Positions 1-8,878 of a DNA stretch of 64,000 nt are shown piece after piece. Under the pieces are notes generated by a model. It was not told the origin of the DNA. It saw only the letters and a list, made by a program, of their open reading frames with translations, and made no database searches. Made by a program: the position numbers and the translations under genes. How positions within the stretch are numbered: the first letter of the stretch is position 1; every line of letters starts with the position of its first letter. Source of the stretch: Paraburkholderia flava (GTDB lineage: Bacteria; Pseudomonadota; Gammaproteobacteria; Burkholderiales; Burkholderiaceae); contig NZ_SMRO01000003.1 in NCBI RefSeq assembly GCF_004359985.1, positions 790,206 to 854,205 on the forward strand, in the 5' to 3' direction.

Positions 1-822
1 GCGCCGGACGTGAACACGAACGAGCAGATCATGGCGTGGATGATGGACACGTACTCGATGAACCAGGGCCAGACGGCCACGGGCGTCGTGACCGGCAAGC
101 CGATCACGCTCGGCGGTTCGCTCGGCCGCCGCGAAGCGACGGGCCGCGGCGTGTTCGTTGTCGGCTGCGAAGCGGCGCGACGCATCGGCTTCGACATCGA
201 AGGCGCGCGTATCGCGGTGCAGGGCTTCGGTAACGTCGGCGGTATCGCCGCGCGGCTATTCCAGGAAGCCGGCTCGAAGATCGTCGCGGTGCAGGATCAC
301 ACGGGCTCGCTGTACAAGGCGTCGGGTATCGACGCCGTCGCGCTGCTCGAGCACGTTGCGAAGACGGGTGGTGTGGGCGGTTTTGCCGGTGCCGACGTGA
401 TCGCCGCCGACGAGTTCTGGACCGTGGAATCGGACATCCTGATCCCGGCCGCGCTCGAAAACCAGATCACCGAAAAGAACGCGCACAAGATCCGCACGCG
501 GATCGTCGTTGAAGGCGCAAACGGTCCGACCACGACCGCAGCCGACGACATCCTGCACGACAAGGGCACCCTCGTGATCCCCGACGTCGTCGCGAATGCG
601 GGTGGCGTGACGGTGTCGTACTTCGAGTGGGTACAGGATTTCTCAAGCTTCTTCTGGACCGAGGACGAGATCAACCAGCGACTCGAACGCGTGATGCGCG
701 AAGCATTCGCGGCCGTGTGGCAGGTGTCGAGCGAGCAGAAGGTGTCGGTGCGGACGGCGGCGTTCATCGTCGCGTGTAAACGCATCCTCCAGGCGCGCGA
801 AATGCGCGGTCTGTACCCCTGA
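1..822 (+). CDS. gdhA: Glutamate dehydrogenase, 3' part (Glu/Leu/Phe/Val dehydrogenase family)
   Basis: The reading frame is open from base 1, so the start and the N-terminal substrate-binding part lie outside the window. The visible part begins just before the segment [17 protein letters not shown] and contains the Rossmann dinucleotide-binding motif VQGFGNVGG, as in Glu/Leu/Phe/Val dehydrogenases. The family interconverts glutamate and 2-oxoglutarate with NAD(P) in the cytoplasm. The downstream glutamate/aspartate importer supports glutamate catabolism or nitrogen balance as its context. It ends with TGA and is followed by two hairpins. Coenzyme preference cannot be read from this fragment. 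Confidence 0.93.
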   Translation, partial: APDVNTNEQIMAWMMDTYSMNQGQTATGVVTGKPITLGGSLGRREATGRGVFVVGCEAARRIGFDIEGARIAVQGFGNVGGIAARLFQEAGSKIVAVQDHTGSLYKASGIDAVALLEHVAKTGGVGGFAGADVIAADEFWTVESDILIPAALENQITEKNAHKIRTRIVVEGANGPTTTAADDILHDKGTLVIPDVVANAGGVTVSYFEWVQDFSSFFWTEDEINQRLERVMREAFAAVWQVSSEQKVSVRTAAFIVACKRILQAREMRGLYP

Positions 823-850
823 TTCGCTGAAGCAGCAGGCATTTTTTCGA

Positions 851-957
851 AGGATCGGCCCCCACCCCCCGGCCGATCCTCCGACAACCCGACTCGCTCC
901 ACAAGAGCGCGTGCAGTACCGGCGGTCGATCTCCCCGAGAGATCGGCCGCCTTTTTG
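851..957 (+). terminator. Tandem hairpins, the second an intrinsic terminator, after gdhA
   Basis: Two hairpins follow the gdhA stop. The first is a perfect 10-bp stem (851-860 with 871-880) with a C-rich loop and no T-run. The second pairs 921-933 with 939-951, 13 bp with one G-T wobble, and is followed by TTTTT at 952-956, the classical intrinsic terminator layout. Both stems share the GATCGGCC core, so they may be related copies. Confidence 0.8.
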
Positions 958-1023
958 CGCACGTTCGCCGCGCAACTTTGGCCGCTTCTCGCAGCGGGCC
1001 AGCCGGCGGGCCTCGTCGCATGG

Positions 1024-1051
1024 TTTACAAGCATTACTTTCAGAATAATTA
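1024..1051 (+). promoter_or_regulatory. Possible sigma70 promoter of gltI
   Basis: TTTACA at 1024-1029 and TAATTA at 1046-1051 are separated by 16 bp in an AT-rich island, about 40 bp upstream of the gltI start. The match is moderate and other registers are possible in this island (for example TAAACT at 1058-1063). Confidence 0.35.
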
Positions 1052-1091
1052 CTTTGCTAAACTGGCGCCGTTCTTGCCAAGGAGATCACAC

Positions 1092-1985
1092 ATGAAGGTT
1101 AAAAAAGCTGCGTTGTTGCTCGCAACCCTGGGGCTGTTCACGGTAGGCGCGCACGCGCAGGACGCTGGAACGCTCAAGAAAATCAAGGATACGGGGGTCA
1201 TTTCTCTGGGTCACCGCGAATCGTCGATTCCGTTCTCGTACTACGACGACAAGCAGAACGTCATCGGCTACTCGTACGAGTTCCAGGCGAAGGTCGTCGA
1301 GGCAGTGAAGCAGAAGCTGAACATGCCGAACCTGAAGGTCAAGTTCACGCCGGTCACTTCGCAAAACCGGATTCCGCTGGTGCAGAACGGCACGGTCGAC
1401 ATCGAGTGCGGCTCGACGACGAACAACGCCGAGCGTCAGCAGCAGGCTGCGTTCTCGAACACGATTTTCGTGATCGGCACGCGCCTGATGACGCGCAAGG
1501 ATTCGGGCATCAAGGATTTCCCGGACCTGAAGGGCAAGACCGTCGTGACGACGGCGGGTACCACGTCCGAGCGTCTGCTGCGCAAGATGAACCAGGACAA
1601 GAGCATGGGGATGAACATCATTAGCGCGAAGGATCACGGCGAGTCGTTCCAGACGCTGGAAACCGGTCGTGCCGTGGCGTTCATGATGGACGACGCGCTG
1701 CTCGCGGGCGAACGCGCGAAGTCGAAGACGCCGAACGATTTCGTGATCGTCGGTGCGCCGCAATCGCGTGAAGCGTACGGCTGCATGATGCGCAAGAATG
1801 ATCCCGAGTTCAAGAAGGTCGTCGACGACGCGATCGCGAAGGTCGAAACGTCGGGCGAAGGCGATCAGATCTACAAGAAGTGGTTCGAATCGCCGATTCC
1901 GCCGAAGGGTCTCAACCTGAACTTCCCGGAAAGCGATGATATCAAGGCTCTGTTCAAGAGCCCGAACGACAAGGCAATCGATTAA
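1092..1985 (+). CDS. gltI: Glutamate/aspartate ABC transporter substrate-binding protein
   Basis: A 297-residue periplasmic binding protein of the polar amino acid family, which captures glutamate/aspartate and delivers it to the GltJK membrane channel. The ATG at 1092 follows AAGGAG. It opens a typical signal peptide: KVKK, a Leu/Ala-rich core, then AHA before Gln-Asp near residue 22. The mature part carries the SBP_bac_3 pattern, with GHRESSIPFSYYD and the GSTTNNAERQQ segment seen in GltI proteins. A longer in-frame reading from 978 is possible but would bury the signal peptide. Length matches E. coli GltI (about 300 aa). It is first in the gltIJKL unit, with a hairpin before gltJ. Confidence 0.93.
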   Translation: MKVKKAALLLATLGLFTVGAHAQDAGTLKKIKDTGVISLGHRESSIPFSYYDDKQNVIGYSYEFQAKVVEAVKQKLNMPNLKVKFTPVTSQNRIPLVQNGTVDIECGSTTNNAERQQQAAFSNTIFVIGTRLMTRKDSGIKDFPDLKGKTVVTTAGTTSERLLRKMNQDKSMGMNIISAKDHGESFQTLETGRAVAFMMDDALLAGERAKSKTPNDFVIVGAPQSREAYGCMMRKNDPEFKKVVDDAIAKVETSGEGDQIYKKWFESPIPPKGLNLNFPESDDIKALFKSPNDKAID

Positions 1986-2014
1986 CCGTTAGCGGTCTGT
2001 TCAACACGCTGAAC

Positions 2015-2052
2015 GAAACGGAAGAGGCTACGCGCTTCTTCCGTTTCTTTTT
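2015..2052 (+). terminator. Intra-operon attenuating hairpin between gltI and gltJ
   Basis: A perfect 11-bp stem (2015-2025 with 2037-2047) is followed by TTTTTG, 15 bp before the gltJ start. It lies inside a same-strand unit. It probably acts as a partial terminator or 3'-end stabiliser that keeps gltI mRNA more abundant than the permease mRNA, a known pattern for binding-protein operons. Confidence 0.65.
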
Positions 2053-2066
2053 GCTGGAGTCTTGTC

Positions 2067-2807
2067 ATGTCATATCACTGGAACTGGGGCATTCTGCTGA
2101 GTCCCGTTTCGACCGGCGAGCCGACGACGTACCTCGGCTGGCTGATGTCGGGCTTCTGGGTGACGATCACGGTGTCGCTGTCGGCCTGGGTGATCGCGCT
2201 GATCGTCGGGTCGTTGTTCGGCGTGCTGCGCACGATGCCGAACAAGTGGCTCGCGGGTATCGGCACCGTCTACGTCGCGGTTTTCCGCAATATTCCGCTG
2301 ATCGTGCAGTTCTTCGTCTGGTATCTGGTGATACCGGAGTTGCTGCCCGTTTCGATCGGCACGTGGTTCAAACAGTTGCCGCCAAGCGCGCAGTTCTTCT
2401 CGTCGTCGATCATCTGTCTCGGCCTTTTCACTGCTGCGCGCGTGTGCGAACAGGTGCGCTCGGGCATCAACGCGCTGCCGCGCGGTCAGCGTGCGGCCGG
2501 TCTCGCGATGGGCTTCACGCAGTGGCAGACGTACCGCTACGTGCTGCTGCCGGTCGCGTACCGGATCATTGTGCCGCCGATCACGTCGGAGTTTCTGAAC
2601 ATCTTCAAGAACTCGGCGGTGGCCTCGACGATCGGTCTGCTCGATCTGTCGGCACAGGCGCGGCAACTGGTCGACTACACGGCGCAAACCTACGAGTCGT
2701 TTATTTCGGTGACGCTCGCGTACGTGATCATCAATCTCGTCGTGATGCAGTTGATGCGCTGGATCGAACGCAAGAGCCGCCTGCCCGGCTATATCGGAGG
2801 TAAGTGA
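2067..2807 (+). CDS. gltJ: Glutamate/aspartate ABC transporter permease GltJ
   Basis: A 246-residue inner-membrane permease of the His/Glu/Gln/Arg/opine family (HisM type). It has several hydrophobic segments (around residues 30-55, 70-95, 105-125 and near 215-235). The cytoplasmic coupling loop is [18 protein letters not shown], the EAA-like motif that contacts the ATPase. It starts at ATG 2067 after TGGAG. Its stop TGA overlaps the gltK ATG by one base, which implies translational coupling. It forms the import channel with GltK. Confidence 0.92.
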   Translation: MSYHWNWGILLSPVSTGEPTTYLGWLMSGFWVTITVSLSAWVIALIVGSLFGVLRTMPNKWLAGIGTVYVAVFRNIPLIVQFFVWYLVIPELLPVSIGTWFKQLPPSAQFFSSSIICLGLFTAARVCEQVRSGINALPRGQRAAGLAMGFTQWQTYRYVLLPVAYRIIVPPITSEFLNIFKNSAVASTIGLLDLSAQARQLVDYTAQTYESFISVTLAYVIINLVVMQLMRWIERKSRLPGYIGGK

Positions 2808-3484
2808 TGCATCATTTCGACTGGAGCGGTATTCCGGGCGCACTGCCTACGCTGTGGACCGGAGCGATCATCACCGCCGAAATCACGACGCTCGCGATCG
2901 TGATCGGTATCGTTTGGGGCACCTTCCTCGCGATCATGCGGCTGTCGTCGTTCAAGCCGTTCGTGTGGTTCGCGAAGGGCTACGTCACGGTGTTCCGCTC
3001 GATTCCCCTCGTGATGGTTCTGCTGTGGTTCTTCCTGATCGTGCCGCAGGTGCTGCAGAACGTGCTGGGCCTGTCGCCGGACATCGACATCCGGCTCGCG
3101 TCGGCGATGGTCGCGTTCTCGCTGTTCGAAGCGGCGTACTACTCGGAGATCATCCGCGCCGGTATCCAGGCGGTGCCGCGCGGGCAGATCAACGCGTCGT
3201 TCGCGCTCGGCATGAGCTACGCGCAGGCGATGCGCCTCGTCGTGCTGCCGCAGGCGTTCCGCGCGATGGTGCCGCTGCTGCTCACGCAGGCCATCGTGCT
3301 CTTCCAGGATACGTCGCTCGTCTACGTGATCGGTCTCGCCGATTTCTTCCGCACGGCCACGAATATTGGCGATCGTGACGGTACGAATGTCGAGATGATA
3401 CTGTTCGCGGGCGCGTGTTATTTCGTGGTTTGCGTGATCGCGTCGAGCCTTGTCAAAGGTCTTCAGAAAAAGGTCGCAAGATGA
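2807..3484 (+). CDS. gltK: Glutamate/aspartate ABC transporter permease GltK
   Basis: A 225-residue second permease of the importer, with the same fold as GltJ. Its EAA-like loop is [18 protein letters not shown]. The ATG at 2807 overlaps the gltJ stop (TGATG) and is preferred to the in-frame GTG at 2804 because GGAGG sits just upstream. The stop overlaps the gltL start as ATGA. Overlaps at both ends suggest tightly coupled, stoichiometric synthesis of the channel and ATPase. Confidence 0.92.
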   Translation: MHHFDWSGIPGALPTLWTGAIITAEITTLAIVIGIVWGTFLAIMRLSSFKPFVWFAKGYVTVFRSIPLVMVLLWFFLIVPQVLQNVLGLSPDIDIRLASAMVAFSLFEAAYYSEIIRAGIQAVPRGQINASFALGMSYAQAMRLVVLPQAFRAMVPLLLTQAIVLFQDTSLVYVIGLADFFRTATNIGDRDGTNVEMILFAGACYFVVCVIASSLVKGLQKKVAR

Positions 3485-4206
3485 TTTCTATCAAGAACGT
3501 TTCGAAGTGGTACGGTCAGTTCCAGGTGCTGACCGACTGCACGACGGAAGTCAAAAAGGGTGAGGTCGTGGTCGTGTGCGGGCCGTCGGGTTCGGGCAAG
3601 TCGACGCTGATCAAGACCGTGAACGGACTCGAGCCGTTTCAGCAGGGTGACATCACGATCGACGGTCAATCGCTCGGCGACAAGAAGACGAATCTGTCGA
3701 AGCTGCGCGCGAAGGTCGGCATGGTGTTCCAGCACTTCGAGCTGTTTCCGCACCTGTCGATCACCGAGAACCTGACGCTTGCGCAGATCAAGGTGCTCGG
3801 CCGCTCGAAGGACGAAGCGGCGACGAAGGGGCTGAAGCTGCTCGATCGCGTGGGTTTGCGCGCGCATGCGGACAAGTACCCGGGGCAGTTGTCGGGCGGT
3901 CAGCAGCAGCGCGTGGCGATTGCGCGCGCGCTGTCGATGGATCCGATCGCGATGCTGTTCGACGAACCCACGTCCGCGCTCGATCCCGAAATGATCAACG
4001 AAGTGCTCGACGTGATGGTCGAACTCGCGCAGGAAGGCATGACGATGATGTGCGTGACGCACGAAATGGGCTTTGCCCGTAAGGTCGCGCATCGCGTGAT
4101 CTTCATGGACCAGGGCTTGATCGTCGAGGACGACCGCAAGGAAGCATTCTTCGCGAATCCGAAGTCGGATCGTGCGAAGGATTTTCTCGCGAAGATCCTG
4201 CATTGA
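3481..4206 (+). CDS. gltL: Glutamate/aspartate ABC transporter ATP-binding protein
   Basis: A 241-residue ABC ATPase that powers glutamate/aspartate import. Walker A is GPSGSGKST near residue 37, the ABC signature is [15 protein letters not shown] near 135, Walker B is [13 protein letters not shown], and the H-loop is CVTHEMGFA. These are textbook for the GlnQ/GltL subfamily. Start ATG 3481 overlaps the gltK stop. A bidirectional terminator follows about 70 bp after the stop. Confidence 0.94.
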   Translation: MISIKNVSKWYGQFQVLTDCTTEVKKGEVVVVCGPSGSGKSTLIKTVNGLEPFQQGDITIDGQSLGDKKTNLSKLRAKVGMVFQHFELFPHLSITENLTLAQIKVLGRSKDEAATKGLKLLDRVGLRAHADKYPGQLSGGQQQRVAIARALSMDPIAMLFDEPTSALDPEMINEVLDVMVELAQEGMTMMCVTHEMGFARKVAHRVIFMDQGLIVEDDRKEAFFANPKSDRAKDFLAKILH

Positions 4207-4276
4207 TTTTGGCGCCATAGCTGCTGCGGTCGCGTGCTTCGACGTGCGGCAGATGCGTCTGATTAGCTGGCCAGAA

Positions 4277-4316
4277 AAAAGCCGCTCTCATTCACTGAGA
4301 GCGGCTTTTGTTTTTT
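4277..4316. terminator. Bidirectional terminator between gltL and the convergent amidotransferase gene
   Basis: A perfect 10-bp stem (4281-4290 with 4296-4305) has a TTCAC loop, an A-run on the left and a T-run on the right. It can end the glt transcript on the plus strand and the 4341-5246 transcript on the minus strand. Confidence 0.88.
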
Positions 4317-4340
4317 GCGTGACCGTGGGTGCGTTGCCGA

Positions 4341-5246
4341 TCAGGATTCGAATGCGGCCGCGTCGTCGGCTTCGAGATCGAGCGTGGCCGGTTCGCGGAC
4401 CATTGTCGCGGACGCGGACAGGTCGCACGCCGGATTGCGCGCTTTTTCCAGCACCGCCGGCGGCACCGGCACATTGGCGCGGCCGATCACTTCGCCGTGC
4501 TGGAACATCAGCAGATCGCCGGGCTGGAACGCGGTCCACACTTCGTCGTCGGTGAGCGGCTGCGTGGCGATGACCGCGACGCGGTCTTCCGGCGTGGTGT
4601 ACTTCGCGAAATCGATCGACACGTCTGCATCGACGAGGTGCGCGGTTGAAAACGGCCAGCGGCGCACGAGGTAGTGCAGGTGCGTCGAGCAGTGCGCGAA
4701 CAGCGCCTGACCGTTCGACATCAGGAAGTTGAATACACCGAAATTCGTGATCTCGCGGGTCAGCGCTTCGAGCGTCGCGAAGAGTTCGTCGAGCGGCGGC
4801 TGGGTGCCGGGAAACTGTTTGCGCAGACCTTGCAGCAGCGCACAGAACGCGAGTTCGCTATCGGTCGTGCCGACCGGCTGATAGACGCCGGTGAGAAACG
4901 GACTGTAGTTCTGCAGATCGCCGTTGTGCGCGAAGATCCAGTGACGTCCCCACAGTTCGCGCATGAACGGATGGCAGTTCTCAAGCAGGATGTGCCCCTG
5001 CGTGGCCTTGCGGATGTGCGCGATCGTGTTGCGGGATTTGATCGGGTAGCGTTTGACCATCTCGGCGAGCGGCGACGTGGCCGACGCCTGATGATCGATG
5101 AACAGCCGGCAGGCCTTGTCCTCGAAGAACGCGATACCCCACCCGTCGGCGTGGTGATCGGTGACGCCGCCGCGCGCCGCAAAGCCGGTGAAGGAGAACG
5201 TGACGTCCGTCGGCGCGGCGCAGTTCATTCCGAGGAGTTGGCACAT
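4341..5246 (-). CDS. Class II glutamine amidotransferase (YafJ-type)
   Basis: A 301-residue protein that starts MCQLLGMN, so Cys2 becomes the N-terminal nucleophile after Met removal, the hallmark of class II (Ntn) glutamine amidotransferases. Other family features are HADGWGIAFF, RKATQG and the FAHNGDL segment. No second synthase domain is present, as in E. coli YafJ, so the acceptor of the ammonia is unknown. It is divergent from pyrC with a 169-bp shared upstream region. Hydrolase activity is inferred from the family. Confidence 0.85.
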   Translation of the reverse strand: MCQLLGMNCAAPTDVTFSFTGFAARGGVTDHHADGWGIAFFEDKACRLFIDHQASATSPLAEMVKRYPIKSRNTIAHIRKATQGHILLENCHPFMRELWGRHWIFAHNGDLQNYSPFLTGVYQPVGTTDSELAFCALLQGLRKQFPGTQPPLDELFATLEALTREITNFGVFNFLMSNGQALFAHCSTHLHYLVRRWPFSTAHLVDADVSIDFAKYTTPEDRVAVIATQPLTDDEVWTAFQPGDLLMFQHGEVIGRANVPVPPAVLEKARNPACDLSASATMVREPATLDLEADDAAAFES

Positions 5247-5415
5247 GGTGCTGAAGCGGGGCTTTTGAACGGGGTGACCCGTTACAATGATGATTTTCCA
5301 AGCATATCACCGAGCCAGGCGCGGCAAACAGCAAAATCGGCGGGGATCCGTATCGCCATGTTGCGCTTTGTCCACGTCGCAAGGCCGTCAGGTGAACGTT
5401 ACTTTTCCGCTCGCT

Positions 5416-6489
5416 ATGAACGCATCCACCGCTTCCATCGCTTCTTCCATCGATTCCCTGACGCTCGCCCGTCCCGACGACTGGCACCTGCACGTGCGGG
5501 ACGGCGCCATGCTCAAGGCGGTTCTGCCGCACACCGCGCGCCAGTTCGGCCGCGCGATCATCATGCCGAACCTGAAGCCGCCCGTGACCACCACGGCGCA
5601 GGCGCTCGCGTATCGCGAGCGGATCGTCGCCGCGATCCCGGACGGCGTGAAGTTCGAGCCGCTGATGACGCTCTATCTGACCGACAACACGCCCGCCGAC
5701 GAAATCCGTCGCGCGCGCGACAGTGGTTTCGTGCACGGCGTGAAGCTGTATCCGGCGGGCGCGACGACCAATTCGGATGCGGGCGTGACGAGCATCGCGA
5801 AGTGCGCGAAGACGCTCGAGGCGATGCAGGAAGCCGGCATGCCGCTGCTCGTGCACGGCGAGGTGACGGATGCATCGATCGATCTGTTCGATCGCGAGAA
5901 GGTGTTCATCGACCGTGTGATGATGCCGCTGCGTCGCGATTTTCCGGCGCTCAAGGTCGTGTTCGAACACATCACGACGAAGGATTCGGTCGACTACATC
6001 ATCGGCGAGAACGCGGCGCCCGGACTGCTCGGTGCGACGATTACCGCGCACCACCTGCTGTACAACCGCAACGCGATCTTCCTCGGCGGCATCCGTCCGC
6101 ATTACTACTGTCTGCCGGTGCTCAAGCGCGAGACGCATCGCGTGGCGCTGGTGCAGGCGGCGACGTCGGGCAATCCGCGCTTCTTCCTCGGCACCGACAG
6201 CGCGCCGCATGCGAAGGGCTTGAAGGAGCATGCGTGCGGCTGCGCCGGTTGCTACACCGCGCTGCACGCGCTCGAGCTGTACGCGGAAGCGTTCGACAAC
6301 GTCGGTGCGCTCGATCGTCTCGAAGGTTTCGCGAGCTTCTTCGGCGCGGACTTCTACGGTCTGCCGCGTAGCGCCGAACAGGTCACGCTGAAGCGTGAAG
6401 AGTGGACGCTGCCGGACGAAATCACGGTCGGCGAAACGCCGGTCGTGCCGTTGCGCGGCGGCGAGCCGATCGCCTGGCGTCTGGTCTGA
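5416..6489 (+). CDS. pyrC: Dihydroorotase
   Basis: A 357-residue enzyme of pyrimidine biosynthesis that interconverts carbamoyl-aspartate and dihydroorotate. Visible metal-site motifs are WHLHVRDG near residue 24, [11 protein letters not shown] with the lysine that is carbamylated in this family, the EHITT histidine, HHLLYNRN, and GTDSAPH with the catalytic Asp. The order and length match the E. coli PyrC type. ATG 5416 is chosen because the family N-terminus is short; an in-frame GTG at 5392 would add eight residues. The next gene starts 5 bp downstream. Confidence 0.93.
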   Translation: MNASTASIASSIDSLTLARPDDWHLHVRDGAMLKAVLPHTARQFGRAIIMPNLKPPVTTTAQALAYRERIVAAIPDGVKFEPLMTLYLTDNTPADEIRRARDSGFVHGVKLYPAGATTNSDAGVTSIAKCAKTLEAMQEAGMPLLVHGEVTDASIDLFDREKVFIDRVMMPLRRDFPALKVVFEHITTKDSVDYIIGENAAPGLLGATITAHHLLYNRNAIFLGGIRPHYYCLPVLKRETHRVALVQAATSGNPRFFLGTDSAPHAKGLKEHACGCAGCYTALHALELYAEAFDNVGALDRLEGFASFFGADFYGLPRSAEQVTLKREEWTLPDEITVGETPVVPLRGGEPIAWRLV

Positions 6490-7345
6490 CGCGGATGGAC
6501 GCGGCGGTGCGGCCGGGTTCGGGCAAGCCGGACTTTGCCGCGATCGACTGGACGGAGCCGTGGCTCGCGCCATGGGCCGCACGCGGAATACGCTGGCAGC
6601 AGGCCGCGCTCGCCGGCGAGGCCGAGTTGCTCGACACGATGAACGCCGATGCCGACGACGCACGGCTCATCACGACAGGCGGCTCCCGGCTCTCGTTCGT
6701 TCCGCAGAGCGCGCTTCCCATCGACAGTTCGTATGGCCGGCACATCGCGCGGACCGGCTGCGTGCCGACGCGCTACAACCTGCACGATTTCCTCAACGGG
6801 CTGTCGTGGTTCCAGTTTCCGCAGATCAAGTTGGCGCTGAATGCGCTGGGCTTTGCGGCGATCGATTCGCGTGACAGCGGGAGCGCGTCGATGCGCGGCG
6901 GCGTGGGTGACGCGCTGACGCACTTCGACGAAAACGCCGTGCTGTTCGCGAGCGCCGACCCGGCGCTGAGCGCGGCGTTACGCGGCTTCGATTGGCGCAC
7001 GCTCTTCGTGACATCGCGCGACGCATGGACTGCACGGTGCGAGGTGCGCTGCTTCGGCCACGCGCTGCTCGAAAAGCTGATGACGCCGTTCAATGCGTGT
7101 ACCGCGCACGCGTGGATCGTCGATGTGCCGGCTGATTATTTTGCGTGGCCCGACGACGTGCGTGATACGTGGCTGGACCGTACGGTCAGCGAAGCGTTGT
7201 CGGCCGGCGCACTGTCAGGCAGTCGCGCGTTCGCGCCGTTGCCGGTGCTCGGCATCCCGGGTTGGTGGCCCGCCAATCGCGATCCCTCGTTCTACGACGA
7301 CGTCTCGGTATTTCGCCGCGGCCGGCGGGAGCGATCCCGCGATGC

Positions 7346-7351
7346 TAGAAT
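7346..7351 (+). promoter_or_regulatory. -10 element of the rnpB promoter
   Basis: TAGAAT at 7346-7351 sits 10 bp before the predicted 5' end of the RNase P RNA (about 7362), the correct spacing for a sigma70 -10 box. No good -35 is visible in the GC-rich sequence upstream. The element lies inside the DUF3025 reading frame. Confidence 0.55.
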
Positions 7352-7361
7352 CGCGACCAGC

Positions 7362-7768
<407 letters not shown>

Positions 7769-7780
7769 GCCTCTAAACAA

Positions 7781-7817
7781 AAAATGCCGGCGTCCTTTAC
7801 GGACGTCGGCATTTTTC
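7781..7817. terminator. Terminator after rnpB, also facing osmC
   Basis: An 11-bp stem (7785-7795 with 7801-7811), with one mismatched or wobble position, is flanked by an A-run and TTTTT. It lies 13 bp past rnpB and can also end the convergent OsmC transcript. Confidence 0.85.
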
Positions 7818-7852
7818 TTTGGCGCGGTTCGGTGCTTGCTACCGCGCTGCGC

Positions 7853-8275
7853 TCAACCCGCGACGATCTCGAACGAGTGAGTGAGTTCGGCGGTCTTCGC
7901 GATCATGATCGACGCGGAGCAGTACTTGTCGTGCGACAGGTTGATCGCGCGCTCGACGGTCGCCGGATTCAGGTTCTTGCCCGTCACCGTGAAGTGGAAG
8001 TGGACCTTGGTGAACACCTTGGGGTCTTCGCTGGCGCGTTCGGCTTTCAGCGTCACCGAGCAGCCGGCGATTTCCGCGCGGCTCTTCTTCAGGATCATCA
8101 CGACGTCGTAGGCGGTGCAGCCGCCGGTGCCGAGCAGGACCATTTCCATCGGGCGCGGCGCGAGGTTGCGGCCGCCGCCTTCAGGCGCACCGTCCATGGT
8201 CACGATGTGGCCGCTGCCCGTTTCCGCGGCGAACGCCATGCCGTCCGGTCCCATCCAGCTTACTTTGCATTCCAT
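7853..8275 (-). CDS. OsmC family protein (YhfA-like)
   Basis: A 140-residue protein of the OsmC/Ohr fold, small dimeric thiol-dependent peroxidase-like proteins. The motif LLGTGGCTAYDVV near residue 50 carries the first family cysteine, and AGCSVTLKAERA follows. The C-terminus is short, so the second canonical catalytic Cys is not in its usual place; this is typical of the YhfA branch, whose activity is poorly defined. Start ATG 8275. It converges on rnpB with a shared terminator. A role in hydroperoxide handling is inference from the fold. Confidence 0.82.
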   Translation of the reverse strand: MECKVSWMGPDGMAFAAETGSGHIVTMDGAPEGGGRNLAPRPMEMVLLGTGGCTAYDVVMILKKSRAEIAGCSVTLKAERASEDPKVFTKVHFHFTVTGKNLNPATVERAINLSHDKYCSASIMIAKTAELTHSFEIVAG

Positions 8276-8542
8276 GCCTGTGCTCCAGTCCAGCGTGCGC
8301 TTAAATTCGAGATGGCATTGTAGCCCGTCGCTTACGGGTCTGCCCGAAGGCTACCCGGCCTGCATATTCGCTAGACAGCGCCTTACTTGTTGCGCTGCCG
8401 CATGGCTAGGCGCTTCGGGATTGTCCGTAGGGGCTTTAGGGTATTTCCTCTATGGGGAGACTATTTAAAAAGCGCCGGATCGATGGGGAAGCTTGTTTTT
8501 AAAGGGGCTTGGAGTGCAGAACCAGAATCACGCATTTCCCAA
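8276..8542. other. Gene-free AT-richer stretch between OsmC and the small RNA
   Basis: No convincing ORF is seen. The left end should hold the minus-strand promoter of the OsmC gene; TACAAT read on the minus strand at 8318-8323 is a possible -10. The right part (8430-8542) is clearly more AT-rich than its surroundings. Nothing else is recognised. Confidence 0.5.
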
Positions 8543-8565
8543 ATTATGAAATCACGTTTCGTAAT
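8543..8565. promoter_or_regulatory. Imperfect palindrome upstream of the small-RNA promoter (candidate operator)
   Basis: ATTATGAAA (8543-8551) and TTTCGTAAT (8557-8565) form a 9-bp inverted repeat with one mismatch and a 5-bp centre. It ends 10 bp before the -35 box of the small RNA, a normal place for an activator or repressor site. The binding protein is unknown. Confidence 0.4.
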
Positions 8566-8575
8566 GTAGTTGTTC

Positions 8576-8604
8576 TTGCGTCGCACAAGGTCGACTCATA
8601 TAAT
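8576..8604 (+). promoter_or_regulatory. Sigma70-type promoter of the small RNA
   Basis: TTGCGT (8576-8581) and a perfect TATAAT (8599-8604) are spaced by 17 bp. The predicted start is near 8611. No ORF start follows before the terminator at 8674, so it appears dedicated to a short transcript. Confidence 0.7.
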
Positions 8605-8610
8605 GCACTC

Positions 8611-8703
8611 CATTGGTTGTCGCAGTTCGGCAACCTCCGCATGTCTCCTCCACCCTCCTCCATAGGTGGATTAAACCCGAACCGCTAGTTCGGGTTTTTT
8701 TTC
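8611..8703 (+). ncRNA. Putative small RNA with two anti-Shine-Dalgarno motifs upstream of rplM
   Basis: A transcript of about 93 nt is framed by a good promoter (8576-8604) and a strong intrinsic terminator (8674-8704). It folds as three hairpins. The first pairs GGTTGTCG (8615-8622) with CGGCAACC (8628-8635). The second pairs TCCACC (8649-8654) with GGTGGA (8665-8670) and puts CTCCTCC (8655-8661) in its loop. The third is the terminator. A second CTCCTCC (8645-8651) abuts the second hairpin. CTCCTCC is complementary to the ribosome-binding site GGAGGAG, so an anti-translation sRNA is likely. I recall a described family of betaproteobacterial toxic small RNAs with exposed anti-SD; membership must be tested with a covariance model. 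Confidence 0.72.
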
Positions 8704-8704
8704 G
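8674..8704 (+). terminator. Intrinsic terminator of the small RNA
   Basis: A perfect 9-bp stem AACCCGAAC (8674-8682) pairs with GTTCGGGTT (8688-8696), followed by a run of eight T when counted from 8695. The T-run exists only on the plus strand, which fixes the direction of the small RNA. Confidence 0.88.
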
Positions 8705-8730
8705 TCCGCGTGCCCGCCTGCTTCCAGGTT

Positions 8731-8760
8731 TTGACTCGACCGCAAGATTTCCTTTATAAT
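8731..8760 (+). promoter_or_regulatory. Strong sigma70 promoter of rplM-rpsI
   Basis: TTGACT (8731-8736) and TATAAT (8755-8760) are separated by 18 bp, near consensus. The predicted start is near 8767, leaving a leader of about 112 nt before rplM. Such a leader could hold autoregulatory structure, but I cannot define one by eye. Confidence 0.8.
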
Positions 8761-8878
8761 TCAGGGCTTTTCCGCATATGCCCGCGGGAGAAGAACAGGG
8801 AGAGCCTGCAACAGCGCCTCGAAGCGCGACATACAAGCAGGAAAAAACACAGGGCACAGCAATTTTTTTGGATCGATC

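Noticed and set aside
5265..5288. TTGAAC and TACAAT as the pyrC promoter
   Set aside because: The spacer is only 12 bp, too short for sigma70. TACAAT may still be a -10 with another -35.
8767..8878. A ribosomal protein L13 leader element in the rplM 5' region
   Set aside because: A leader of about 112 nt exists, but I could not find a stable conserved-looking fold by eye, so it is only mentioned with the promoter.
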